Source: Variovorax sp. J22G73 (GTDB lineage Bacteria; Pseudomonadota; Gammaproteobacteria; Burkholderiales; Burkholderiaceae_C). Taken from it: a stretch of DNA of 64,000 bases. Shown piece by piece: positions 10,007 through 18,882 of this stretch (position 1 is the first letter of the stretch; every line of letters starts with the position of its first letter). The notes under the pieces were generated by a model, which did not search any database, was not told the origin of the DNA, and saw nothing but the letters and a program-made list of their open reading frames with translations. A program made the translations under genes and the position numbers. The stretch is taken from assembly GCF_030317035.1 (NCBI RefSeq), contig NZ_JASZYK010000003.1, positions 372,001 through 436,000 on the forward strand, in the 5' to 3' direction.

Positions 10007-10912
10007 ATGCTTCTGAGGCACATCCGCTACTTTCTCGCCGTGGCCGAGCACGCGAACTTCACGCGCGCGGCCGAGGCGCTGCACGTGTCGCAGCCCACGC
10101 TGTCACAGCAGATCAGGCAGCTCGAAGACACGCTGGACGTGCAGCTGCTCGACCGCTCCGGCCGCGCGGTGCGGCTGACCGAAGCCGGCGAGGCCTACAT
10201 GCAATACGCCCGGCTCGCGCTGCAGAACCTCGAGGCCGGCCGGCGCGCGCTGCACGACGTGCACGCGCTCACGCGTGGTTCGCTCCGCCTGGCGATGGCG
10301 CCCACCTTCACCACCTACCTGATCGGGCCGCTGGTCGATGCGTTTAACGCGCGCTATCCGGCGATCACGCTGCGCATCGAGGAGATGCCGCAGGAGCGCA
10401 TGGAAGTGCTGCTGAATGACGACGCGCTGGACCTCGGCATCGCGTTCGACGACGTGCGCTCGCCGGACATCGAGCGGCAGGTGATGTTCGAGGAGAGCCT
10501 GGCGCTGGTGGTCGGCGAGGCGCATCCGTTGGCGGGCCGTGCCGCGCCACTGGCGAGCGCCGCCTTCGAAGCACTTCAGCTGGTGCTGTTGAACGAGAGC
10601 TTCGCGACGCGCAGGCATGTAGACCGCTACTGGGCGGCGCACGGCATTTCGCCGCGCATTGCGGTGGAGACGAATTCGGTGGGCGCGGCGGTCGAGATCG
10701 TGCGGCGCGGGCGGCTCGCCACGCTCTTGCCAATGGCTGTCACGCAGGGGCACAGCGACCTGGTGCCGATCAAGCTCAGGCCCGCGATGCCGTCGCGCGC
10801 CATCGCCTTGCTGCAGCGCAGAGACGCCTACCGCAGCGCTGCGGCGCGGGCCTTTGCGGCCATGGCTTTGGAGGGCAGGTGGCATGGCTTGCCGGGCGGT
10901 CGGAAGAAGTAA
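10007..10912 (+). CDS. cynR: LysR family regulator, CynR type
   Basis: This 301-residue protein aligns along its whole length with my recollection of E. coli CynR: the opening [22 protein letters not shown], then [17 protein letters not shown], and the effector-domain stretch [17 protein letters not shown]. CynR senses cyanate and activates cynTSX in E. coli. Here it lies 144 bp from the divergent cynT. The effector may still be cyanate or a bicarbonate-related signal; the missing cynS makes this uncertain. The ATG at 10007 matches the family start. Confidence 0.88.
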   Translation: MLLRHIRYFLAVAEHANFTRAAEALHVSQPTLSQQIRQLEDTLDVQLLDRSGRAVRLTEAGEAYMQYARLALQNLEAGRRALHDVHALTRGSLRLAMAPTFTTYLIGPLVDAFNARYPAITLRIEEMPQERMEVLLNDDALDLGIAFDDVRSPDIERQVMFEESLALVVGEAHPLAGRAAPLASAAFEALQLVLLNESFATRRHVDRYWAAHGISPRIAVETNSVGAAVEIVRRGRLATLLPMAVTQGHSDLVPIKLRPAMPSRAIALLQRRDAYRSAAARAFAAMALEGRWHGLPGGRKK

Positions 10913-11237
10913 CAAAACGAGGCTCGGCGGCCGCTCGGAATGTCACAAGAAGGCCATTGAAAGGGCCATCGAAAAGAGCAAACGGTTCCACGCGTTCGAT
11001 AGAGATTCTTGGTGCTGCACCCAGGTCCCGCCAGAGGGAAACGAGGTTGTGCCAATATCTTTACCGCCGGGTCTCGCCGAGTGGTTAACGCTGTTTTATA
11101 ATCGTGAAAAAGCACGATCGTTCTTTTTATTGGCGTCAATCGCCGAAACGAAGAATGCAGAGGCTGCAAAGGTCGCGTCCTAGAATGACCGGTTGCCCTC
11201 AAAAGCCCCCTTTTTGCAATCCAATGGAGTCAAGTCA
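10913..11237 (+). promoter_or_regulatory. etfBA promoter region with palindromic operator
   Basis: This 325-bp gene-free stretch holds a perfect -10 box TATAAT (11097-11102) with only a weak -35 (TCGCCG, 17 bp upstream). Directly after it, at 11107-11128, lies a 22-bp near-perfect palindrome: AAAAAG, then C, then ACGATCGT, then T, then CTTTTT, with one mismatched pair. The operator would cover the transcription start, which suits a repressor. TetR-type regulators of fatty acid degradation in betaproteobacteria (FadP/LiuQ class) are the likely kind of binder, from memory. The rest of the stretch shows nothing else. Confidence 0.7.
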
Positions 11238-11987
11238 ATGAAGGTTCTTGTACCTGTCAAACGGGTCGTCGACTACAACGTCAAAGTGCGCGTGAAGAGC
11301 GACGGCACCGGGGTGGACATTGCCAACGTGAAGATGAGCATGAACCCGTTCGACGAGATCGCGGTCGAAGAAGCGGTTCGCCTGAAGGAAAAGGGCGTGG
11401 TCACCGAGGTGATCGCGGTGTCCTGCGGTGACGCGAAGTGCCAGGAAACGCTGCGCACCGCGATGGCCATCGGTGCGGACCGCGGCATCCTGGTCGAGAC
11501 CACCGAAGAGCTGCAGCCGCTGGCGGTTGCCAAGCTGCTGAAGGCGCTGGTCGACAAGGAACAGCCTTCGCTCATCATCCTGGGCAAGCAGGCCATCGAT
11601 GACGATGCCAATCAAACCGGTCAGATGCTGGCTGCGCTGGCCGACCTGCCCCAAGCCACCTTCGCCTCGAAGGTCGACCTCGCAGGCGACAAGGTCACGG
11701 TGTCGCGCGAAGTCGACGGCGGCATGGAAACACTGACGCTCACGCTGCCCGCGGTCATCACGACCGACCTGCGCCTGAACGAGCCGCGCTACGTGACGCT
11801 GCCGAACATCATGAAGGCGAAGAAGAAGCAGCTGGACACCTTCAAGCCCGAAGACCTGGGCGTGGACGTGAAGCCGCGCCTGAAGACGCTGAAGGTTGCT
11901 GAACCGCCGAAGCGCGGCGCCGGCATCAAGGTGCCTGACGTTGCAGCGCTGGTGGACAAACTGAAGAACGAAGCGAAGGTGATCTGA
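11238..11987 (+). CDS. etfB: electron transfer flavoprotein beta subunit
   Basis: The 249-residue protein starts [20 protein letters not shown] and carries the EtfB pattern, including [18 protein letters not shown] and [20 protein letters not shown]. It binds AMP and, with EtfA, takes electrons from acyl-CoA dehydrogenases to ETF-quinone oxidoreductase. GGAG lies a few bases before the ATG at 11238. It is followed by etfA after 2 bp. The promoter carries a TATAAT box overlapped by a palindrome, so it is probably repressed when acyl-CoA substrates are absent. Confidence 0.97.
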   Translation: MKVLVPVKRVVDYNVKVRVKSDGTGVDIANVKMSMNPFDEIAVEEAVRLKEKGVVTEVIAVSCGDAKCQETLRTAMAIGADRGILVETTEELQPLAVAKLLKALVDKEQPSLIILGKQAIDDDANQTGQMLAALADLPQATFASKVDLAGDKVTVSREVDGGMETLTLTLPAVITTDLRLNEPRYVTLPNIMKAKKKQLDTFKPEDLGVDVKPRLKTLKVAEPPKRGAGIKVPDVAALVDKLKNEAKVI

Positions 11988-11989
11988 AC

Positions 11990-12922
11990 ATGACCGCACT
12001 AGTTATTGCTGAACACGACCACGCCAGCATCAAGCCGGCAACCTTGAACACCGTGACCGCCGCGCTGGCTTGCGGTGGTGAAGTGCATGTTCTGGTGGCT
12101 GGCGCCAATGCAGCTGAAGCTGCCAAGGCCGCCGCCCAGATCGCTGGCGTGACCAAGGTCATCGCAGCGGACAGCCCCAGCCTGGCAGAGAACCTTGCCG
12201 AGAACGTCGCAGCCCAGGTGCTGGCCATCGCAGCGAACTACAGCCACATCCTGTTCCCCTCGACCGCCAACGGCAAGAACGTGGCTCCCCGCGTGGCCGC
12301 CAAGCTGGACGTGGCCCAGATCAGCGACATCACCAAGGTCGACAGCCCGGACACCTTCGAGCGCCCGATCTACGCCGGCAACGCCATTGCCACTGTGCAA
12401 AGCAGCGATGCCACCAAGGTGATCACCGTTCGCACGACCGGCTTCGACGCAGCAGCCGCCACCGGTGGCAGCGCAACCGTCGAAACCGCTGAAGGCGTCG
12501 CAGACAGCGGCAAGTCCAGCTTCGTCGGCCGTGAAGTCACGAAGAGCGAACGCCCCGAACTGACGGCAGCCAAGATCATCGTCTCCGGTGGCCGGGCCCT
12601 GGGCAGCGCAGAGAAGTTCACCGAAGTGATGGCGCCTCTCGCCGACAAGCTCAACGCAGGCCTCGGCGCCAGCCGCGCAGCAGTGGATGCAGGCTACGCC
12701 CCGAACGACTGGCAAGTCGGCCAGACCGGCAAGATCGTCGCGCCGCAGCTGTACATCGCCGCAGGCATCTCCGGCGCCATCCAGCACTTGGCCGGCATGA
12801 AGGACTCGAAGGTCATCGTCGCGATCAACAAGGACGAAGAAGCACCGATCTTCAGCGTGGCCGACTACGGCCTTGTCGCCGACCTGTTCGTGGCCGTGCC
12901 CGAACTGGTGAAAGCGCTCTGA
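11990..12922 (+). CDS. etfA: electron transfer flavoprotein alpha subunit
   Basis: The 310-residue protein has an N-terminal EtfA/B-like domain and the C-terminal FAD domain with the signatures [14 protein letters not shown] (here IVSGGRALG) and [27 protein letters not shown]. It forms a heterodimer with EtfB and holds FAD. The codon use is less GC-extreme than in its neighbours, as expected of a highly expressed gene. A strong intrinsic terminator follows 23 bp after the stop, so etfBA seems to be a transcription unit of its own. Confidence 0.97.
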   Translation: MTALVIAEHDHASIKPATLNTVTAALACGGEVHVLVAGANAAEAAKAAAQIAGVTKVIAADSPSLAENLAENVAAQVLAIAANYSHILFPSTANGKNVAPRVAAKLDVAQISDITKVDSPDTFERPIYAGNAIATVQSSDATKVITVRTTGFDAAAATGGSATVETAEGVADSGKSSFVGREVTKSERPELTAAKIIVSGGRALGSAEKFTEVMAPLADKLNAGLGASRAAVDAGYAPNDWQVGQTGKIVAPQLYIAAGISGAIQHLAGMKDSKVIVAINKDEEAPIFSVADYGLVADLFVAVPELVKAL

Positions 12923-12945
12923 GCGTCTAGCCGCAATGAGCCAGA

Positions 12946-12969
12946 GGGCATCGTTCGCGATGCCCTTTT
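12946..12969 (+). terminator. intrinsic terminator after etfA
   Basis: A perfect 8-bp stem, GGGCATCG / CGATGCCC, closes a TTCG tetraloop and is followed at once by TTTT. It separates etfBA from the acyl-CoA dehydrogenase gene, which starts 28 bp later with no obvious promoter of its own, so partial read-through is possible. Confidence 0.85.
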
Positions 12970-12996
12970 CGTATCCGCTGTATCTGGAGACATGAC

Positions 12997-14787
12997 ATGA
13001 GCTACACCGCCCCCCTCAAGGACATGCTGTTCGACATCGAGCACCTGGCCAACATCGGCGAGATCGCCAAGCTGCCGGGCTTCGAAGACGCCGGCCTGGA
13101 AACCGCGCAGGCCGTGCTCGAGGAATGCGCGCGTTTCAACCAGGACGTGGTGGCGCCGCTGAACATCGAAGGCGACCGCAACCCCTCGTCCTTCAAGGAC
13201 GGTGTGGTCACGACCACGCCGGGTTTCAAGGACGCCTTTGCGCAGTACGTGTCGGGCGGATGGCAGGGCCTGCAGCATCCGGCGGACTTCGGCGGCCAGG
13301 GCCTGCCCAAGACCATCGGCGCGGCCTGCGGCGAGATGCTCAACTCGGCCAACATGAGCTTCGCGCTGTGCCCGCTGCTGAGCGACGGCGCCATCGAGGC
13401 GCTGCTCACGGCCGGCTCCGACGAGCTGAAGGCGGTGTACCTCGAGAAACTCGTGAGCGGCCAGTGGACCGGCACGATGAACCTCACCGAGCCGCAGGCC
13501 GGCAGCGACCTGGCGCTGGTGCGCACGCGCGCCGAGCCGCAACCCGACGGCACCTACAAGGTGTTCGGCACCAAGATCTTCATCACCTACGGTGAGCACG
13601 ACATGGCCGAGAACATCGTGCACCTCGTGCTCGCACGCGTGAGCGGCGCGCCCGAGGGCGTGAAGGGCATCAGCCTGTTCGTGGTGCCGAAGTTCATCGT
13701 CGGCCAGGACGGCGCGCTGGGCGAGCGCAACGACGTGCACTGCGTGAGCATCGAGCACAAGATGGGCATCAAGGCCTCGCCCACCGCCGTGCTGCAGTAC
13801 GGCGACCACGGCGGTGCCGTCGGCTACCTGGTCGGCCAGGAGAACCGTGGCCTCGAGTACATGTTCATCATGATGAACTCGGCCCGCTACGCGGTGGGCA
13901 TGCAGGGCATCGCGATTGCCGAGCGCGCCTACCAGCACGCCGTGGCCTACGCCAAAGACCGCGTGCAGAGCCGCCCGGTCGACGGGTCGATGAACGCCAG
14001 CGCACCCATCATTCACCACCCCGACGTCAAGCGCATGCTGATGACGATGCGCGCCTACACCGAAGGCTGCCGCGCGATGGCCTCGGTGGCTGCCGCCGCC
14101 TACGACGCCGCGCACCACAGCGCCGACGCGGATGCGCGCAAGCAGAACCAGGCCTTCTACGAATTCATGGTGCCCCTGGTGAAGGGCTACAGCACCGAGA
14201 TGAGCCTGGAGGTGGCCTCGCTGGGCGTGCAGGTGCACGGCGGCATGGGCTTCATCGAGGAGACGGGCGCGGCGCAGTACTACCGCGACGCCAAGATCCT
14301 GACGATCTACGAAGGCACCACCGCCATCCAGGCCAACGACCTCGTGGGCCGCAAGACCGCGCGCGACGGCGGCCAGACGGCCAAGGCCATCGCCGCGCAA
14401 ATCGAGAAGACCGAAGCCGAACTGGCCAAGAGCGACAGCCCCGCGGCCGCCGCCGTGCTCAAGCGGTTGACCGCCGCGCGCCTGGCCTTCATCGACGTGG
14501 TCGACTTCGTCGCCGGCCAGACCAAGGCCTCGCCCAACGCCGTGTTCTCGGGCAGCGTGCCCTACCTGATGCTCGCGGGCAACCTGGTGGCCGGCTGGCA
14601 ACTGGCGCGCTCGCTGATCATTGCGCAGGACCTTGCCTCGCGCAGCTTCGACACCGACTTCATGCTGGCCAAGATCGCCACCGCGCGCTTCTATGCGGAG
14701 CACATCCTGAACAAGGTGCCGGGCATTCGCGACAGCATCGTCGAGGGCGCCGAGAGCGTCACGGCGCTGGCGCTCGACGCGTTCTGA
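12997..14787 (+). CDS. acyl-CoA dehydrogenase (about 600-residue, extended C-terminal type)
   Basis: At 596 residues this is longer than classical acyl-CoA dehydrogenases (about 380). The FAD and substrate signatures are clear: GTMNLTEPQAGSDLALVRT, KIFITYGEHDMAEN and, towards the C-terminus, GGMGFIEETGAAQYYRDAKILTIYEGTTAIQANDLVGRK. A helical extension follows that typifies this subgroup. It oxidises an acyl-CoA to the 2-enoyl-CoA and passes electrons to ETF, encoded just upstream. Substrate chain length cannot be told; related proteins act on medium or long acyl-CoA or methylmercaptopropionyl-CoA. Confidence 0.94.
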   Translation: MSYTAPLKDMLFDIEHLANIGEIAKLPGFEDAGLETAQAVLEECARFNQDVVAPLNIEGDRNPSSFKDGVVTTTPGFKDAFAQYVSGGWQGLQHPADFGGQGLPKTIGAACGEMLNSANMSFALCPLLSDGAIEALLTAGSDELKAVYLEKLVSGQWTGTMNLTEPQAGSDLALVRTRAEPQPDGTYKVFGTKIFITYGEHDMAENIVHLVLARVSGAPEGVKGISLFVVPKFIVGQDGALGERNDVHCVSIEHKMGIKASPTAVLQYGDHGGAVGYLVGQENRGLEYMFIMMNSARYAVGMQGIAIAERAYQHAVAYAKDRVQSRPVDGSMNASAPIIHHPDVKRMLMTMRAYTEGCRAMASVAAAAYDAAHHSADADARKQNQAFYEFMVPLVKGYSTEMSLEVASLGVQVHGGMGFIEETGAAQYYRDAKILTIYEGTTAIQANDLVGRKTARDGGQTAKAIAAQIEKTEAELAKSDSPAAAAVLKRLTAARLAFIDVVDFVAGQTKASPNAVFSGSVPYLMLAGNLVAGWQLARSLIIAQDLASRSFDTDFMLAKIATARFYAEHILNKVPGIRDSIVEGAESVTALALDAF

Positions 14788-14795
14788 CACCGCGC

Positions 14796-14842
14796 GCCGC
14801 TGTCGCCCACCCGACGGGCGACAGCGGCTCGCCGCTCTTTTT
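14796..14842 (+). terminator. intrinsic terminator-like hairpin after the acyl-CoA dehydrogenase gene
   Basis: A perfect 13-bp stem (14796-14808 with 14816-14828, arms GCCGCTGTCGCCC and GGGCGACAGCGGC) has a 7-nt loop. A TTTTT run follows after 9 more bases. The stem is very strong; the distance to the T-run is longer than ideal. Confidence 0.7.
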
Positions 14843-14877
14843 CCTCCTATAAAACCGAACCCATTCCCGGAGACAAC

Positions 14878-15840
14878 ATGTCCAAGCTGCCCCCCGTACT
14901 GGCGAACCTGCCGCTGCCCATCATCGGCTCGCCGCTGTTCATCATCAGCACCCCCAAGCTCGTGATCGCGCAATGCAAGGCCGGCGTGGTCGGCTCGATG
15001 CCGGCGCTCAACGCGCGCCCCGCGGCGCAGCTGGAAGAGTGGCTCATCGAGATCACCGAGGAGCTGGCCGCGTACAACAAGGCCAACCCCGACAAGCCCG
15101 CCGCGCCCTTCGCCATCAACCAGATCGTGCACAAGAGCAACGACCGCCTCGACCACGACATGGAGATGGTCGTGAAGTACAAGGTGCCGATCGTCATCAC
15201 CTCGCTGGGCGCGCGCACCGACGTGAACGACGCGGTACACAGCTACGGCGGCGTCACGCTGCACGACATCATCAACAACAAGTTCGCGCAGAAGGCCGTC
15301 GAGAAGGGTGCCGACGGCATCGTTGCCGTGGCGGCCGGTGCCGGTGGCCACGCGGGCGTGAAGAGCCCGTTTGCGCTGATCCAGGAAATCCGCCAGTGGT
15401 TCGACGGCCCGGTGGCGCTGTCGGGCTCCATCGCCACCGGCGACGCGGTGCTCGCCGCGCAGGCCATGGGCGCCGACTTCGCGTACATCGGCACCGCGTT
15501 CATCGCGACCGAGGAAGCTCGTGCGAGCGACGACTACAAGCAGGCCATCGTCGACGGCAATTCCGACGACATCGTCTACTCGAACCTGTTCACCGGCGTG
15601 CACGGCAACTACCTTGCGCCCAGCATCGTGGCCGCAGGCATGGACCCGACCAACCTGCCCGAAGGCGACCTGAAGACCATGAACTTCGCCACCGGCGACG
15701 GCAGCAAGGCCAAGGCCTGGAAAGACATCTGGGGCTCGGGCCAGGGCATTGGCGCCGTCACCGAAGTGGCCAGCGCCGCCGCCTTCATCGAGAAGCTGAA
15801 GCGCGAATACCAGCAGGCAAGGCAACGGCTGGCGCTTTGA
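14878..15840 (+). CDS. nitronate monooxygenase / 2-nitropropane dioxygenase-like flavoprotein
   Basis: This 320-residue FMN-binding TIM-barrel protein has the family pattern: LPIIGSPLFIISTPKLVIAQ near the N-terminus, VAAGAGGHAGVKSPFALI for phosphate and FMN binding, and GSIATGDAVLAAQAMGADFAYIGTAFIATEEA. It probably oxidises nitronates or acts as an NAD(P)H:flavin oxidoreductase on enoyl or quinone substrates. TATAAA about 25 bp before the start may serve as a -10 box after the hairpin. The acyltransferase gene follows with overlapping stop and start. Confidence 0.9.
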   Translation: MSKLPPVLANLPLPIIGSPLFIISTPKLVIAQCKAGVVGSMPALNARPAAQLEEWLIEITEELAAYNKANPDKPAAPFAINQIVHKSNDRLDHDMEMVVKYKVPIVITSLGARTDVNDAVHSYGGVTLHDIINNKFAQKAVEKGADGIVAVAAGAGGHAGVKSPFALIQEIRQWFDGPVALSGSIATGDAVLAAQAMGADFAYIGTAFIATEEARASDDYKQAIVDGNSDDIVYSNLFTGVHGNYLAPSIVAAGMDPTNLPEGDLKTMNFATGDGSKAKAWKDIWGSGQGIGAVTEVASAAAFIEKLKREYQQARQRLAL

Positions 15841-17018
15841 CCGCCATCGCGAACGGCGCGGCACCCGCTGAACCTGCCGGCGCGCCGTCTTCATCGCTGG
15901 GGCGCATGCCGCTGCTCGACGCGGCCAAGGGCATCGCCTGCGCGGTGATCGTCGGGCACCACCTCTCGCGCTACGGCCCGATGCCGGCCGGCGCGTACAC
16001 GCTCGCGCCCGACTTCTTCGCCTGGCTGTCCGACCAGGGCCGCCTGGCGGTGCAGGTGTTCCTGGTGATCGCCGGCTTTCTCGCGGCGGCCAGCCTCGCG
16101 CCCGACGGCACCCTGCGCGTGGAGCGGCCGGTGGCGCGCATTCTCCAGCGCTACGGCCGGCTGGTGATGCCGTACCTGGCCGCGCTCACGGTGTGCGTGC
16201 TGGTGGCCGCGGTCGTGCGGCCGTGGCTCGACGAAGAGGTGGTGCCCGCGTCGCCGACCTTCGGGCAGCTGGTCGCGCACGGGCTGCTGCTGCAGGACCT
16301 GCTGGGCTACGAGTCGCTCTCGACCGGCGTCTGGTACGTGGCCATCGACTTTCAATTGTTCGCGCTCGCGTTGGCGCTGGTCGGCCTGCCGACCTTGCTG
16401 CAGCGCACGAGCGGCGCCGCGCCGGCGGCACTGCGCGCGCGCTGGATGCCGGTGGCATTGGTCATCGGCCTGGCCGTGGCCTCGCTGGCGCTCTTCAACC
16501 GCAACGCGGGGCTGGACGACACGGCTTTCTACTTCTTCGGCACCTACGGCCTCGGCATGCTGGTGTTCTGGATCGGCCGCGCCACGCGCTTCAGCACTTG
16601 GCAGAGCGCCATCGCGCTGCTGGGGCTGGTGGGTGCGGGCGCGCTGGCCATCGACTGGCGCAGCCGCATCGCGACCGCGCTGGTCACGGCCCTGCTGCTG
16701 GCCGTGGCGCAACGCCGGCACTGGCTGTCGCCGCCGCGCTGGCCGGCCGCGGCGGTGCCGCTGCAGCGGCTGGGGCGCATGTCGTACTCGCTGTTCCTCA
16801 TTCACTTTCCGGTGCTGCTCGCCATGAACGCGGCGGTGGCCAATGCGGGCCCGCACGGCGCATGGTTCGACGCGGCGGGGCTGGTGGCGACCTTCGCGCT
16901 GTCGATCGCGGCCGCCGCGCTGCTGTACCGCTGGGTGGAGGCGCGCCCGGCGTCGTGGCGCGGCGTGTTTACGCTTTTTGCTGCATTGCTGGTCAGCGGC
17001 GTAGTCGTTTCGCACTAA
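15837..17018 (+). CDS. acyltransferase family 3 (OafA/YrhL-type) membrane protein
   Basis: The protein has about 393 residues if translation starts at the TTG that overlaps the preceding stop (TTGA), or 370 from the ATG at 15906. It begins with MPLLDAAKGIACAVIVGHHLSRYGP, the conserved N-terminal helix with the catalytic His region, followed by about ten transmembrane helices and SYSLFLIHFPVLL near the end. These enzymes O-acylate sugars, peptides or lipids at the inner membrane. It may be coupled to the nitronate monooxygenase gene; a functional link is not evident. Confidence 0.85.
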   Translation: MTAIANGAAPAEPAGAPSSSLGRMPLLDAAKGIACAVIVGHHLSRYGPMPAGAYTLAPDFFAWLSDQGRLAVQVFLVIAGFLAAASLAPDGTLRVERPVARILQRYGRLVMPYLAALTVCVLVAAVVRPWLDEEVVPASPTFGQLVAHGLLLQDLLGYESLSTGVWYVAIDFQLFALALALVGLPTLLQRTSGAAPAALRARWMPVALVIGLAVASLALFNRNAGLDDTAFYFFGTYGLGMLVFWIGRATRFSTWQSAIALLGLVGAGALAIDWRSRIATALVTALLLAVAQRRHWLSPPRWPAAAVPLQRLGRMSYSLFLIHFPVLLAMNAAVANAGPHGAWFDAAGLVATFALSIAAAALLYRWVEARPASWRGVFTLFAALLVSGVVVSH

Positions 17019-17037
17019 TCGCCCGGCGTCCCTTCCC

Positions 17038-17067
17038 GCCACGCCCTGACGCCGTGGCTTGATTTTT
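17038..17067 (+). terminator. probable intrinsic terminator after the acyltransferase gene
   Basis: GCCACG pairs with CGTGGC across a 9-nt loop, and a TTTTT run follows four bases later. It lies between the acyltransferase gene and the cyd operon. Confidence 0.6.
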
Positions 17068-17136
17068 CTCAATTGCTTGCTTTAGAGCCCCGGGACGCGC
17101 AGTCTCCGGGCTCATAAAGTCGCTGTTGTCTTCGGT

Positions 17137-17169
17137 ATGATTGTGGAAATTGCAGTAATTACTGAAAAT
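17137..17169 (+). promoter_or_regulatory. cyd operon leader with TATGAT box and CAGTAATTACTG palindrome
   Basis: Upstream of cydD lie TATGAT (17137-17142), a possible -10, and a perfect 12-bp palindrome CAGTAATTACTG (17154-17165) inside AATTACTGAAAA (17158-17169). A closely similar box, AAGTTCTGAAAA, precedes the GbsR-type regulator gene at the other end of the cyd cluster. This suggests a shared operator. No convincing -35 box was found. Confidence 0.5.
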
Positions 17170-17184
17170 CCACGAAACCAAGGA

Positions 17185-18882
17185 ATGACCAAGCCCACGC
17201 CATCACGATCGCCGTTGCAGGCCTTCGCGTCGCCCGACGTCGGCGGGGTGGTGCAGGGTGCTGCCGCGTTGTTCTGGCTGCCGCAGGCCGAGTTGCTGGC
17301 GATGGCGGTGCAAGGGTTGGCGTCGGGCAGGGGCTTTTCGGCGGTGCTGTGGCCGGCCGTTGCGATCCTGCTGCTGGGCTTGCTGCGCGCGGGCTGCGAA
17401 GCCTGGGGCTCGCGCCGCACCTTCGGGCGGGCGAGGGCGCAGCTCTCGGCGTTGCGCGCGCAGACGGCGGCGGCATTGGCCGCAGGCTCCCCGTTGGACC
17501 GCAGCCGCCCCCCTTCCGGCCTGGCCGCCAGCGTGCTCGCCGAGCAGGCCGAGGCGCTGGTGCCGTACCTCGTGCGCTACCAGCCGGCACGCTGGCGCGC
17601 GACGGTGGTGCCTCTGTTCATCCTGTGTGCCGTGGCCGCGCTCTCTTGGGTGGCCGCGCTGGTGCTGCTGTTCGCGGCGCCGCTCATTCCCGTGTTCATG
17701 GCCATCGTCGGCTGGCGCGCCAAGGCCGCGAGCGAAGCGCAGATGGTCGAACTGGGCGGCATGAACGCCTTTCTGCTCGACCGCCTGCGCGGCCTGGCGA
17801 CGCTGCGCGCGCTCGGCGCGGTCGACGCCACGGCCCAGCGCCTGGGCGATGCCGCGCAGTCGCTTCGTCGGCGGACCATGGCGGTGCTGCGTATCGCATT
17901 CCTGTCGTCGGCCGTGCTGGAGCTGTTCTCTGCCCTGGGCGTCGCGATGGTGGCGGCTTACGTCGGCTTTCATCTGCTGGGCACCCTCGGCTTCGGCACC
18001 TGGGGCCGGCAACTGAGCCTGGGCGAAGGGCTCTTCGTGCTGCTGCTGGCGCCGGCCTTCTTCGAGCCGCTGCGCGAACTCTCGGCCGTGTGGCACGACC
18101 GCGCGGCGGGCGAGGCGGCGTGGGAGTCGCTCGACCGGTTGCAGCGCAACGCCTTGCCGCTGCCCGGCGCGAGCGCCTCGCTGACGCGCGCCGCTGCAGG
18201 CGACAAGCACGCCGCACCCGCGCTGGCCATCCACAACCTGCACTTCTCGTGGCCCGGCGAAGCGCAAGAAGCGCAAGCAGTGTTCGAAGGCTTCGAACTC
18301 CGCATCGCCGCCGGCGAGCATGTCGCATTGACAGGCCCCAGCGGCGCCGGCAAGACCGCGCTGCTCTCGCTCATCGCGGGCCTCGTCCCCGCCAGCCGCG
18401 GCGAGATCTCGATCGGCGGCGTGACCCTCACCGACCACACCGTGTCGGCGCTGCGCCAGCGCATGGCGTGGATGGGGCAGGCGCCGCATGTCTTCGCCGG
18501 CTCCGTCGAGGCCAACGTCACCTTGGGGCGCGCAGGCGTCGATACCAAGCAGGTCAGCGCCGCCATGCGCTTTGCCTCGCTCGAAGAGGTGGCGCAGGCG
18601 CACCCGGGCGTGGCGCTGGGCGAAGGCGGCCATGGCCTGTCGGGCGGCGAGGCCGTGCGCCTCGCGCTCGCCCGCATCGCCGTGCACCCGCACGCCGACC
18701 TCCTGCTGGTCGACGAGCCCACAGCGCACCTCGACACCGAGACCGCAGAGCGCGTGGCCGACGCGCTGGTCGCGCTCGCGCGCGGCAAGACGCTCATCGT
18801 CGCCACCCACGACCCGGTGCTCGCCACGCGCATGCACCGCACCGTCAGCCTCGGCGATGACGCGATGGAGCAGGCCGCATGA
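17185..18882 (+). CDS. cydD: thiol reductant ABC exporter, CydD subunit
   Basis: The 565-residue protein has an N-terminal six-helix membrane domain and a C-terminal ABC domain with Walker A GPSGAGKT, signature LSGGE and Walker B LLLVDEPTAHLD. CydDC exports cysteine or glutathione, or in current views handles heme, for assembly of cytochrome bd. The signature is LSGGE where LSGGQ is usual. The ATG at 17185 is directly preceded by AAGGA, which is too close for ideal initiation; an ATG at 17137 lacks a ribosome site. It overlaps cydC by four bases. Confidence 0.94.
   Translation: MTKPTPSRSPLQAFASPDVGGVVQGAAALFWLPQAELLAMAVQGLASGRGFSAVLWPAVAILLLGLLRAGCEAWGSRRTFGRARAQLSALRAQTAAALAAGSPLDRSRPPSGLAASVLAEQAEALVPYLVRYQPARWRATVVPLFILCAVAALSWVAALVLLFAAPLIPVFMAIVGWRAKAASEAQMVELGGMNAFLLDRLRGLATLRALGAVDATAQRLGDAAQSLRRRTMAVLRIAFLSSAVLELFSALGVAMVAAYVGFHLLGTLGFGTWGRQLSLGEGLFVLLLAPAFFEPLRELSAVWHDRAAGEAAWESLDRLQRNALPLPGASASLTRAAAGDKHAAPALAIHNLHFSWPGEAQEAQAVFEGFELRIAAGEHVALTGPSGAGKTALLSLIAGLVPASRGEISIGGVTLTDHTVSALRQRMAWMGQAPHVFAGSVEANVTLGRAGVDTKQVSAAMRFASLEEVAQAHPGVALGEGGHGLSGGEAVRLALARIAVHPHADLLLVDEPTAHLDTETAERVADALVALARGKTLIVATHDPVLATRMHRTVSLGDDAMEQAA

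Noticed and set aside
11071..11102. tRNA-like words (CTCGCCGAGTGGTTAA)
   Set aside because: No acceptor stem, anticodon arm or T-loop follows; the stretch is better read as promoter DNA.
12865..15894. A leftward frame of about 1000 codons
   Set aside because: It is antisense to the acyl-CoA dehydrogenase and nitronate monooxygenase genes; its His/Arg/Gly-rich product resembles no protein family.
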